Source: Eggerthellaceae bacterium
GTDB taxonomy: Bacteria; Actinomycetota; Coriobacteriia; Coriobacteriales; Eggerthellaceae
Assembly: GCA_017533165.1 (NCBI GenBank)
Contig: JAFXIM010000124.1
Span: forward strand, 1-7,231
Direction: 5' to 3'
DNA: 7,231 nucleotides
The notes beneath the pieces are model-generated. The model did no database searches. It was not told the DNA's origin and was given only the letters and a program-made list of their open reading frames with translations. This document shows, piece after piece, positions 1-6,250 of this stretch (position 1 is the stretch's first letter; each line of letters starts with the position of its first letter). A program made the translations under genes and the position numbers.

Positions 1-685
1 CTTCTTCCGTATAGGGGTTGGAGTCGCTGATCACGGAGCCGTCCAGAAGGCGGATGATCCGGCTTGAGTAGTTTTCCGCCAGATCCGGGTTGTGGGTGAC
101 CATGATGATCAGCTTGTCGGCGGAAATTTCACGGAGGATTTCCATGATCTGGACGCTGGTTTCGGAGTCAAGGGCGCCGGTGGGCTCGTCGGCAAGCAGG
201 ATCTCGGGGTTGTTGATGAGGGCGCGGGCGATGGCGACGCGCTGCATCTGACCGCCGGAAAGCTGGCTGGGCTTCTTGTGGGCGTGCTCAGCGAGGCCAA
301 CGCGTTCAAGCTCCTCGAGTGCGCGCTTTTTGCGTTCCTCGGAGGACACACCGGAAAGGGTGAGCGCCAGCTCTACGTTGGCGAGAACCGTTTGATGCGG
401 GATGAGGTTGTAGCTCTGGAAGACAAAGCCGATGCGGTTGTTGCGGTAGGCGTCCCAGTCGCGATCCTGGTATTGCTTGGTGGAGACGCCGTCGATGATG
501 AGGTCGCCTGAATCGTAGTGGTCAAGACCGCCAATGATATTGAGCATAGTGGTCTTGCCCGAGCCGGAGGGGCCCAGGATGGCCACAAATTCGTTGTCGC
601 GGAAGGATACCGAAACATTGTTGAGCGCGGTCTGCGTGAAGGCGCCAGTCGTGTAGGACTTGCAGATCTGCTTAAGCTGAAGCAT
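1..685 (-). CDS. ABC transporter ATP-binding protein, MacB/LolD type (3' end outside window)
   Basis: This is the nucleotide-binding domain of an ABC transporter of the MacB/LolD/FtsE-like group, which powers export or extraction of lipoproteins, peptides or drugs with an FtsX-like permease. Translating the minus strand from the ATG at 685-683 gives 228 open residues to the window edge. All ATPase motifs are present: Walker A GPSGSGKT (38-45), Q-loop Gln90 in FQSYNLIP, signature LSGGQ (142-146), Walker B ILLADE (162-167) followed by PTGALDS, and the H-loop His198 in VTHNP. The phrase SYNLIPHQTVLANVELAL is typical of this subfamily. A GAAAGG ribosome binding site sits 6 bases before the ATG. 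Stand-alone members end near residue 225-230. Many relatives in Firmicutes and Coriobacteriia instead continue into a fused FtsX/MacB permease, and the reading frame is still open here, so a fusion is possible but not visible. The gene diverges from tsaE. Substrate unknown; the ATPase call is very secure. Confidence 0.95.
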   Translation of the reverse strand, partial: MLQLKQICKSYTTGAFTQTALNNVSVSFRDNEFVAILGPSGSGKTTMLNIIGGLDHYDSGDLIIDGVSTKQYQDRDWDAYRNNRIGFVFQSYNLIPHQTVLANVELALTLSGVSSEERKKRALEELERVGLAEHAHKKPSQLSGGQMQRVAIARALINNPEILLADEPTGALDSETSVQIMEILREISADKLIIMVTHNPDLAENYSSRIIRLLDGSVISDSNPYTEE

Positions 686-768
686 GAGATGCCTTTCGGG
701 TACGTTTGAGCTGCGTTCTTCTTTTCCAAAGGACATTTTTCAGTTTGCCGAAGACAATCCGCAAAGGG

Positions 769-797
769 TTGGGAAAACTACACAGAACTCATACAAG
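769..797 (+). promoter_or_regulatory. Weak candidate sigma70-type promoter for the tsaE operon
   Basis: TTGGGA (769-774) and TACAAG (792-797) are separated by 17 bases. Each box matches four of six consensus positions. It lies in the divergent intergenic region and faces tsaE, whose start is 160 bases further on, so the transcript would have a long leader. Such partial matches are common by chance; the support is only position, spacing and orientation. No equally good pair was found for the divergent ABC gene. Confidence 0.2.
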
Positions 798-810
798 ATA
801 GGCTCTATCT
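796..810. promoter_or_regulatory. Short perfect inverted repeat in divergent intergenic region, possible operator
   Basis: AGATAG and CTATCT are exact reverse complements separated by GCT. The repeat sits in the shared upstream region of the ABC transporter gene and tsaE. It starts at the end of the candidate -10 box, where a repressor site would commonly lie. No regulator gene is next to it and the sequence matches no operator I can name. With six-base arms it could also be chance. Confidence 0.25.
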
Positions 811-957
811 GGGGAAAGAAATAGGGCACTACGCTGCGCTTTGAGTAGTTTTCGGTGGACGATGGATAGGTGCCGCTTCCCGTGTCTCCTGGCGTTTTCC
901 CTGCGCGCGCGGGGCTTTGGCGGCTCAAGAGCAGCGTGCATGTCGTATCATGGGCAT

Positions 958-1479
958 ATGGCAAATGGACTGACATACATTCGCAAGACAAGCACCCCTG
1001 AGGCTACCAAACAGTTGGCGGCTACGCTGGCCCCTTATCTGCGCCCCGGCGACGTGGTCCTGCTTTCGGGTGATCTGGGTGCGGGAAAGACCCAGTTCGT
1101 GCAGGGCGTGGCCGCAAAGCTGGGAACGCGCGCTGCGGTAACCAGCCCCACATTCAACATTTTGCTCGAATACACCGATGGGTCGATGCCCATCTACCAT
1201 TTCGACCTCTACCGTCTGGACGACCCGGACGAGTTGGAGGACATCGCCTACTTTGAAGCGGTTGACGGCGACAGCGACGGCGTTGCCTTCGTCGAATGGG
1301 GGGAGAAGTTCCCGAGCGCCATGCCGTGTGATTACCTGGAGGTCAGCATCACGACCGATGCGGCAGGTGATCGAAAGATCCGCGTGCATTCCTTTGGCGA
1401 GCGTTCAAGGCAGCTTCTCTTTGTGTGGGCCAAGGACTCAAAATCTCGATTGATGAAGACAACGGGAGGTTCGCGTTGA
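958..1479 (+). CDS. tsaE: tRNA threonylcarbamoyladenosine biosynthesis ATPase TsaE
   Basis: TsaE is the small P-loop ATPase that binds the TsaB-TsaD heterodimer and, through ATP hydrolysis, allows repeated rounds of t6A formation at A37 of ANN-decoding tRNAs in the cytoplasm. The 173-residue product has the family's motifs: Walker A GDLGAGKT (38-45), SPTF (63-66) in the switch-like region, HFDLYRL (81-87), DPDELE (89-94) and VEWGEK (112-117). The length is slightly above the usual 150-160. I chose the ATG at 958 because it puts Walker A about 37 residues in, as in known TsaE proteins. In-frame alternatives at 940 (ATG) and 841 (TTG) would add residues with no family similarity. None of these starts has a strong ribosome binding site. 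The last codons carry the ribosome binding site for the next gene and the stop overlaps its start (TGATG), so the two are translationally linked. The neighbour supplies its binding partners, which supports the call. Confidence 0.95.
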   Translation: MANGLTYIRKTSTPEATKQLAATLAPYLRPGDVVLLSGDLGAGKTQFVQGVAAKLGTRAAVTSPTFNILLEYTDGSMPIYHFDLYRLDDPDELEDIAYFEAVDGDSDGVAFVEWGEKFPSAMPCDYLEVSITTDAAGDRKIRVHSFGERSRQLLFVWAKDSKSRLMKTTGGSR

Positions 1480-1481
1480 TG
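1464..1481 (+). promoter_or_regulatory. Ribosome binding site and overlapping stop/start for tsaB-rimI-tsaD
   Basis: GGGAGG at 1464-1469 lies inside the end of tsaE, 9 bases before the ATG at 1479-1481. The TGA stop of tsaE (1477-1479) shares its A with that ATG. This decides the start of the fusion protein: an upstream GTG at 1425 in the same frame would add 18 residues unrelated to TsaB and has no such site. The arrangement favours re-initiation by ribosomes finishing tsaE. Confidence 0.85.
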
Positions 1482-3947
1482 GCGAAATCGTCGTACGTTC
1501 TGGCTTTCGATACGGCCAACGAGGTGATCGCCATCGGTGTGGGAAGGCTCGACGAGCAAACGCGCTCGGTCGAGGTTCTGCGCAGCGACGTTATCGCCGC
1601 CCGCCGCGCTTCCAACACCAAGCTTCTTCCGAGCATCGACGATGCGGTGCGTGCATGCGGCGTGTCTCGCGGGGATATCGCTTGCGTTGTGGTCGGCCGT
1701 GGTCCGGGTTCGTTTACGGGCGTGCGCATTGCCATGGCAACGGCGAAGGGCGTCTCAAGCGCTTTGGGTGTGCCCCTGGTGGGCGTGAGCTCGCTTGACG
1801 CTGTTGCGTGGAACGCATGGCAGGCGGGCGTTCGCGGTGAGGTTCTGGTTGCGGCGGATGCTATGCGCAAAGAGGTCTATCCGGTTGATTTTTCGCTTGG
1901 CGAAGACGGGGCTGTGCGCAGGTCGGGCGACCGCGTGATCAAGGCCGTCGAGTTCTGCGAGACTTTGGTCGAAGACGTGTGCGCCCAGGATCCGGCTGCG
2001 AAGCGTCTGCAGATTATGGGTGATGCGTTGAACAAATATGCGGATTTGTTCAATCCTTTGGGGGATTTGCTCGACGAATCCTTGTGGACGCCGACGGGTA
2101 CCGGTTTGCTGCTTGCCCTGCAGGAGGCATGGCGCAAGGGCGAATGCGATCCCTTCGATGCAACACGTCACAACCCCGGTTTCGCGCTACCTGTGTATAC
2201 GCGACTTTCCGACGCCGAGGAGGCTGAGAAGCTGCGCTTGGCGAAGAGCGCCGAGGAGGCGCCGTCGCGCGATAGCAAGCACGTAACCATGAACGATACC
2301 GCTGTGCCCAATGCCCGCGGCAATGCGCAAGGCATTGCGTACAAGCCTCTCGACGCGGCGCATGTGGATGAGGTGGCACGCCTTGAGGGCGAGCTCATGG
2401 GCAGCGATGCGTGGAATTCTGCGCTGGTCGCCGATGAGCTTGGCCGGGCTGATCGCACCTGGTGGGCAGCTTACGAAGCCGACCCCAAGATGCCTCTTTC
2501 GTCCGATGCCCGCATGCTCGGCTATGCCGGTGGTTGGGTGGTTGACGGCGATGTGCAGATTCTCAAGGTGGCTGTTTTGCCTGAAATGCGGCGCCGCGGC
2601 ATAGCGCGCGAGCTTTTGGCGCGCGTGGCGGGGGACGCCCGCAATTTGGGAGCGAGCACGAGCTCGCTTGAGGTGCGGGCGAGCAACCTGGGCGCGCAGG
2701 CGCTGTACGAGCGCTTGGGTTATGAAAGCCTTGGCAAGCGCCCTCGCTATTATTCCGATGGCGAAGATGCGGTCATCATGAAGGGCCCCTTGCCGGTGGC
2801 CTCTGCCGTCCTCGGCGAAAACGCGCAGCTTGCGTCGGGTGCCGCCTCCATCGCGGGTATGGCGCTGCAGGTTCAAAACGAAATGCTTGACGTAGCGGTC
2901 GAGCGCGAGCGCCCGCTGATTTTGGCTATCGAATCTTCGTGCGATGAGACGGCTGCGGCTATTGTGGACGGTTCGGGCGCCTTGCTCGCTGACATCATTG
3001 CTTCGCAGGTGGACTTCCATGCGCGTTTTGGCGGCGTGGTTCCCGAGATCGCGAGCCGCAAGCATATCGAGGCAATATGCGGCGTGTGCGACGAGTGCCT
3101 TGAGGTGGCGGGTGCAAACCTCGGTCAGAAAGCCCTGACCTGGCGTGATTTGGATGCGATCTCGGTGACTTATGCGCCGGGCTTGGTTGGTGCGCTGGTC
3201 GTTGGCGTTGCCTTCGCCAAGGGTGTCGCTTGGGCGCTTGATATTCCTTTCATCGGGGTGAATCACCTGGAAGGTCACCTGTATGCCAACAAGATCGAGT
3301 GCGAGGATTTTGCACCGCCGGCCGTGGTGTCCTTGGTTTCGGGAGGAAACACCATGCTCGTGCATATGAAGGATTGGGGCGATTACGAAATCCTTGGAGC
3401 CACCATTGACGATGCGGTTGGGGAGGCCTTTGACAAGGTAGCCAAGGCTTTGGGCCTCGGCTATCCTGGTGGCCCCGTGATTTCCAAGTACGCTGCGCAG
3501 GGAGACCCCGATGCCATCGCATTCCCGCGTGCCATGATGCATTCGGGCGATCTGCGTTTTTCGCTCTCGGGGCTCAAAACCGCCGTGGTGCTCTACATTA
3601 ACCAGGAGCGCGAAGCCGGGCGCGAACCGAACGTGGCCGATGTAGCCGCAAGCTTCCAGCAGGCTGTTGTTGACGTGCAGGTTTCCAAGGCGAAAAAGGC
3701 GCTCGAGCAAACGGGTGCACGCACTTTCTGTCTCGGCGGAGGCGTGGCGGCAAATCCCGTGCTACGCGAGTCCTATGAGAAGCTATGCCAGAAAATGCGC
3801 GTGAAACTGGTCATGCCGCCTTTGCGCTCCTGCGGAGACAATGCGGGCATGATTGCGCTCGTGGCTCTTGACCGTTTCCGTGACGGTAAGTACTTCGACT
3901 TGTCAGCTGACGCTTTCGCGCACGCCGATTTGGAGCAGCCGTACTAG
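1479..3947 (+). CDS. tsaB-rimI-tsaD: TsaB-RimI-TsaD three-domain fusion: t6A synthesis plus bS18 N-acetyltransferase
   Basis: One 822-residue protein contains three normally separate enzymes. Residues 1 to about 245 are TsaB, the catalytically inactive partner of TsaD, with VAFDT-like LAFDT (8-12) and GRGPGSFTGVR (73-83). Residues about 285-437 are RimI, a GNAT enzyme that acetylates the N-terminal alanine of ribosomal protein bS18. It shows the acetyl-CoA loop RRRGIA (371-376), LEVRASN with Glu398, and LYERLGY with Tyr410; these match the catalytic Glu103 and Tyr115 of E. coli RimI. Residues about 478-822 are TsaD, which moves threonylcarbamoyl from its AMP carrier to A37 of tRNA. It shows IESSCDET (484-491), metal-binding HLEGH (His596, His600), SGGNT (621-625), DDAVGEAFDKVAKALG, FSLSGLKT (694-701), LGGGVAANPVLR (752-763) and CGDNAGMIA with metal ligand Asp787. 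Linkers are about 40 residues each. The frame is continuous with no break. TsaB-RimI fusions are known, and I recall three-part forms in Coriobacteriia. The His-to-Asn change in the SGGHT motif resembles archaeal Kae1. TsaE directly upstream confirms the pathway. Confidence 0.96.
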   Translation: MAKSSYVLAFDTANEVIAIGVGRLDEQTRSVEVLRSDVIAARRASNTKLLPSIDDAVRACGVSRGDIACVVVGRGPGSFTGVRIAMATAKGVSSALGVPLVGVSSLDAVAWNAWQAGVRGEVLVAADAMRKEVYPVDFSLGEDGAVRRSGDRVIKAVEFCETLVEDVCAQDPAAKRLQIMGDALNKYADLFNPLGDLLDESLWTPTGTGLLLALQEAWRKGECDPFDATRHNPGFALPVYTRLSDAEEAEKLRLAKSAEEAPSRDSKHVTMNDTAVPNARGNAQGIAYKPLDAAHVDEVARLEGELMGSDAWNSALVADELGRADRTWWAAYEADPKMPLSSDARMLGYAGGWVVDGDVQILKVAVLPEMRRRGIARELLARVAGDARNLGASTSSLEVRASNLGAQALYERLGYESLGKRPRYYSDGEDAVIMKGPLPVASAVLGENAQLASGAASIAGMALQVQNEMLDVAVERERPLILAIESSCDETAAAIVDGSGALLADIIASQVDFHARFGGVVPEIASRKHIEAICGVCDECLEVAGANLGQKALTWRDLDAISVTYAPGLVGALVVGVAFAKGVAWALDIPFIGVNHLEGHLYANKIECEDFAPPAVVSLVSGGNTMLVHMKDWGDYEILGATIDDAVGEAFDKVAKALGLGYPGGPVISKYAAQGDPDAIAFPRAMMHSGDLRFSLSGLKTAVVLYINQEREAGREPNVADVAASFQQAVVDVQVSKAKKALEQTGARTFCLGGGVAANPVLRESYEKLCQKMRVKLVMPPLRSCGDNAGMIALVALDRFRDGKYFDLSADAFAHADLEQPY

Positions 3948-3984
3948 CGGCGCTCTTTTCGCCGCAGTTTAAGCTAAGCGCTTA
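3947..3984. terminator. Convergent junction with GC hairpin and palindrome, probable weak terminator
   Basis: GCGGCG (3947-3952) pairs with CGCCGC (3960-3965) around the 7-base loop CTCTTTT. Just after it lies the 10-base palindrome TAAGCGCTTA (3975-3984). The hairpin uses the last base of the fusion gene's stop and the palindrome includes the stop codon of the facing MFS gene, so the whole 34-base spacer is structured. Neither strand has a clear run of Ts after the stem (only AGTTTA on the plus strand), so it is at best a weak intrinsic terminator. The placement between convergent genes is the main support. Confidence 0.4.
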
Positions 3985-5358
3985 CCTTCTCCATTTCTTG
4001 TCGCGTGCGGGGTAGCAGATCCATGCGATAAGGTAGGCGATTGCCATAAACGCCATGGCGCATACGATGGCCACGGTGTAACCCATGGCGTCGTTGAGCA
4101 TGCCCCAGATTACGCAGACGATGCCGACTCCCACGTCAAGAGCCAGCAGGTACAGCGCGTTAGTGGCGCCCCAGCGCTCGGGCGGGGTGTTCTTGACGGC
4201 AACGGTCTGGTTGACGGGCATCATCATGCCGAGGAACACACCGTAAGGAAGGCCGGCCCCGCAGAAGAGCAGTTCGGTGATCGCGGGTGAAAGAACCTGC
4301 ATGCTCGCAAGCGCCAGCATGCCGAAGCCAACGAGGCCAAAGATCGTAGCCACCGTACACAGCTTGATAGGCGCAACCGTATCCATGAACTTTTTCGAGC
4401 TCAGACGTACGATGATCATCGACACCGCCGAAAGCGTGTAGTACAGACCCGCGTTGCTGGCTCCGATGGAAGACCCCAGCACGCCGGCAAAGTAAATGCT
4501 GAAGCCGAAGGCCGGCGTCATCATAAGCATGGGGATGGTGCCGGGCAGCGCGCGCTTTTCGAAGAAGGAGTTGAGGGTAACGCGCTTTCTTTCGGCGGGC
4601 CCGCCTTCGCCAAATTCGCGCTTGCTGGATTGAACGCTTGTTGCAGCTCGTTGCTTTTCTTCCCAGCGCATGCGAAACGCTGAGGTTTCGGGTAGGCGTG
4701 AGGGGTTTTTCTCGTAGCGGCACAGGATGGAAAAGATGAGCGCCAAGGCTGCTGCCGCGGAAAGGCCCAGGTAGAGATTGGTGGCCGGGTTGGTGTGCAC
4801 GAGGAAGAGGGCAAGTGCCGGGCCTATGGCCATGGAAAGAGCCTGACCGAGGCCGTGGTAGCCGATGCCTTCGCCAAGGCGTGACATGGGCAGGATGTCG
4901 GCTGCTGCGGTGGCGGAGGCTGTGGTGACCGCCGCGAAGCCCATGCCCTGCATGAGTCGCCATACCATAAAGAAGTTCATATCGGTGACGAGGACGGGGC
5001 CGAGCGTACCAACGATGAGGAAGACGCCGCCGAAGATCATGACGATTACGCGGCCGCGGTTGTCGATCACCGGTCCGGCGAACAGGCGAGTGATAGCAGC
5101 TGCTCCCGAAAAGGCTGCAGCGCCGATGCCTGCGAGCGTCGAGGACCCGCCGATGATATCGATGTAGACCGAGGTGCCGGCATTGGTGCCCTGGCCTACC
5201 ATGAAGGCACACAGCGTGGCTACGATGATCATGACGAACAGGGGGGTCCACAGGCGGGGCTCCGCGACGGTTTGTGTCTTTGGGGCCTCTGCGGCGGCCT
5301 CTTTCGCCTCGATCGGCAAATCTGCGATTTCGCCTTCCAGAACTGCTTCGTTTTTCAT
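3982..5358 (-). CDS. Major facilitator superfamily (MFS) permease, substrate unknown
   Basis: This 458-residue inner-membrane protein looks like a 12-helix MFS secondary transporter. An acidic, Ala/Glu-rich cytoplasmic N-terminus (1-35) precedes a first hydrophobic bundle (about 37-213). A highly charged central loop (about 214-270) follows, then a second bundle (about 273-448) and a short basic end (RDKKWRR). The MFS loop 2-3 signature is readable as GPVIDNRGR (95-103), and RLGEGIGYHGLG (160-171) resembles the loop of drug- and metallophore-exporter branches. The substrate cannot be read from the sequence; drug efflux or metallophore export are only possibilities. The ATG at 5358 is supported by GAGGAA nine bases upstream (5368-5373). 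The gene follows menG by 59 bases in the same direction, so co-transcription is likely. Its stop lies 34 bases from the stop of the convergent t6A fusion gene. Confidence 0.9.
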   Translation of the reverse strand: MKNEAVLEGEIADLPIEAKEAAAEAPKTQTVAEPRLWTPLFVMIIVATLCAFMVGQGTNAGTSVYIDIIGGSSTLAGIGAAAFSGAAAITRLFAGPVIDNRGRVIVMIFGGVFLIVGTLGPVLVTDMNFFMVWRLMQGMGFAAVTTASATAAADILPMSRLGEGIGYHGLGQALSMAIGPALALFLVHTNPATNLYLGLSAAAALALIFSILCRYEKNPSRLPETSAFRMRWEEKQRAATSVQSSKREFGEGGPAERKRVTLNSFFEKRALPGTIPMLMMTPAFGFSIYFAGVLGSSIGASNAGLYYTLSAVSMIIVRLSSKKFMDTVAPIKLCTVATIFGLVGFGMLALASMQVLSPAITELLFCGAGLPYGVFLGMMMPVNQTVAVKNTPPERWGATNALYLLALDVGVGIVCVIWGMLNDAMGYTVAIVCAMAFMAIAYLIAWICYPARDKKWRR

Positions 5359-5417
5359 GGTTTCAAGTTCCTCAAAACTGTGTTTGGATTTCTGTCGCGC
5401 AATCTATCAGAGTCGCG

Positions 5418-6194
5418 CTATTCCGGCTTTTTTGCCACATGGACTGCGGCGATGCCTCCTGTGTAGTTCTTCCACGTCACCTCGGAGAAGCCGGCTTTTT
5501 TCATTATGCTTGCCAAGCCCTCTTGGTCGGGGAAGGCTTTGATGGACTTGCTGAGGTATACGAAACCCTCGCGGTCGCCTGTGATGAGGCCGCCCCAGAA
5601 GGGGATCAGGTGCTTCAGGTAGAAGTTGTACAAGGCGCGCCAGATGGCGTTCGGCGGGGTGGAGAACTCGAGGCATACAAGCGATCCGCCAGGCTTGAGC
5701 ACGCGGAACATCTCAGAAAGCGCTAAGTCGCGCTGGGGCATGTTGCGAATGCCGTAAGCCATGGTGATCACGTCGTAGCTCGCATCGGCGTAGGGGATGG
5801 CCTGGGCGTCAACCACCTCGAAGTCAACGGGAACGCCGGCAGATGCGCCCTCAACGTAGTGCATCTTGGCCACCTCAAGCATTTCAGGGACGAGGTCGGT
5901 GCACTGCACGTGCGCGGGCTTTTTGGTACGCGCCATGGTGAAGGTGACATCACCCGTTCCGCCTGCGATGTCGAGTACGTCATGATGCGCCTCGATGGGG
6001 GCCTGCTTCGCCATGCCGGCGAGCCAAAGCTTGTAAGCCCCGAAGCTTGAGACGGCGTTGAAGCGCTCGTATTTCTTCGCGATGGTTGAGAAGATGCTCT
6101 TAACGCGATCGGACGAAAGCTCATCTGGGGCCTCCTCGCCGGTTGCTGTGTCGATCGATTCGACAATGTCGTCAAGTATGGCTTCTGCGTTCAT
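5418..6194 (-). CDS. menG: Demethylmenaquinone methyltransferase, MenG/UbiE family
   Basis: This enzyme uses S-adenosylmethionine to methylate demethylmenaquinone, the last step of menaquinone synthesis, at the cytoplasmic face of the membrane. The 258-residue product carries both UbiE family signatures: YERFNAVSSFGAYKLW (42-57) and RVLKPGGSLVCLEFS (164-178). It also has the SAM-binding motif VLDIAGGTGD (73-82), CTDLVPEML (98-106), the YGIRNMPQRDLAL segment (147-159) and the C-terminal GDREGFVYLSKSIKAFPDQEGL region. It has about 28 extra N-terminal residues, acidic and without family similarity. The ATG at 6194 is supported by GGGAG four bases upstream (6199-6203). An obligate menaquinone user is implied, and no ubiquinone gene is near, so MenG is a better name than UbiE. 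The gene lies between the charged unknown protein (56-base gap) and the MFS permease (59-base gap), all on the same strand. Confidence 0.95.
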   Translation of the reverse strand: MNAEAILDDIVESIDTATGEEAPDELSSDRVKSIFSTIAKKYERFNAVSSFGAYKLWLAGMAKQAPIEAHHDVLDIAGGTGDVTFTMARTKKPAHVQCTDLVPEMLEVAKMHYVEGASAGVPVDFEVVDAQAIPYADASYDVITMAYGIRNMPQRDLALSEMFRVLKPGGSLVCLEFSTPPNAIWRALYNFYLKHLIPFWGGLITGDREGFVYLSKSIKAFPDQEGLASIMKKAGFSEVTWKNYTGGIAAVHVAKKPE

Positions 6195-6250
6195 GTCTCT
6201 CCCGTGCTTGCTATGGGCAAAATCCGCGACCTAGGAGCCGCGGGCTCGCG

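Noticed and set aside
92..511. Plus-strand open frame of 139 codons
   Set aside because: It is antisense to the ABC ATPase, whose motifs are unambiguous on the minus strand.
64..853. A 13-base identical string (TTGAGTAGTTTTC) at 64-76 and 841-853
   Set aside because: One such match is about as likely as not by chance in a window of this size, and one copy is inside the ABC coding sequence with no flanking similarity.
841..957. N-terminal extension of TsaE from a TTG at 841 or ATG at 940
   Set aside because: The added residues have no TsaE similarity and neither start has a good ribosome binding site. The ATG at 958 gives the family-typical distance to Walker A.
1425..1478. Start of the fusion protein at GTG 1425
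   Set aside because: The extra 18 residues are out-of-frame tsaE sequence. The ATG at 1479 has a strong ribosome binding site and begins the canonical TsaB N-terminus.
2187..3710. Long minus-strand open frame (507 codons) antisense to the RimI and TsaD domains
   Set aside because: It lies entirely opposite a well-supported gene. Its product is rich in Arg/His with no domain or motif, which is the usual by-product of biased codon use in GC-rich genes.
4160..5251. Minus-strand open frame of 363 codons overlapping the MFS gene in another frame
   Set aside because: The product is an Arg/His-rich string with no hydrophobic pattern or motif. The overlapping MFS frame has clear membrane helices, a motif and a ribosome binding site.
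5394..5418. Seven-base direct repeat GTCGCGC (5394-5400 and 5412-5418) upstream of the MFS gene
   Set aside because: It is too short and too GC-rich to separate from chance, and one copy reaches the menG stop codon.
6235..6247. Small hairpin GAGCC-GCG-GGCTC between the unknown gene and menG
   Set aside because: The stem is only 5 bp and is not followed by a T-run on the minus strand, so it does not support a terminator separating the two genes.
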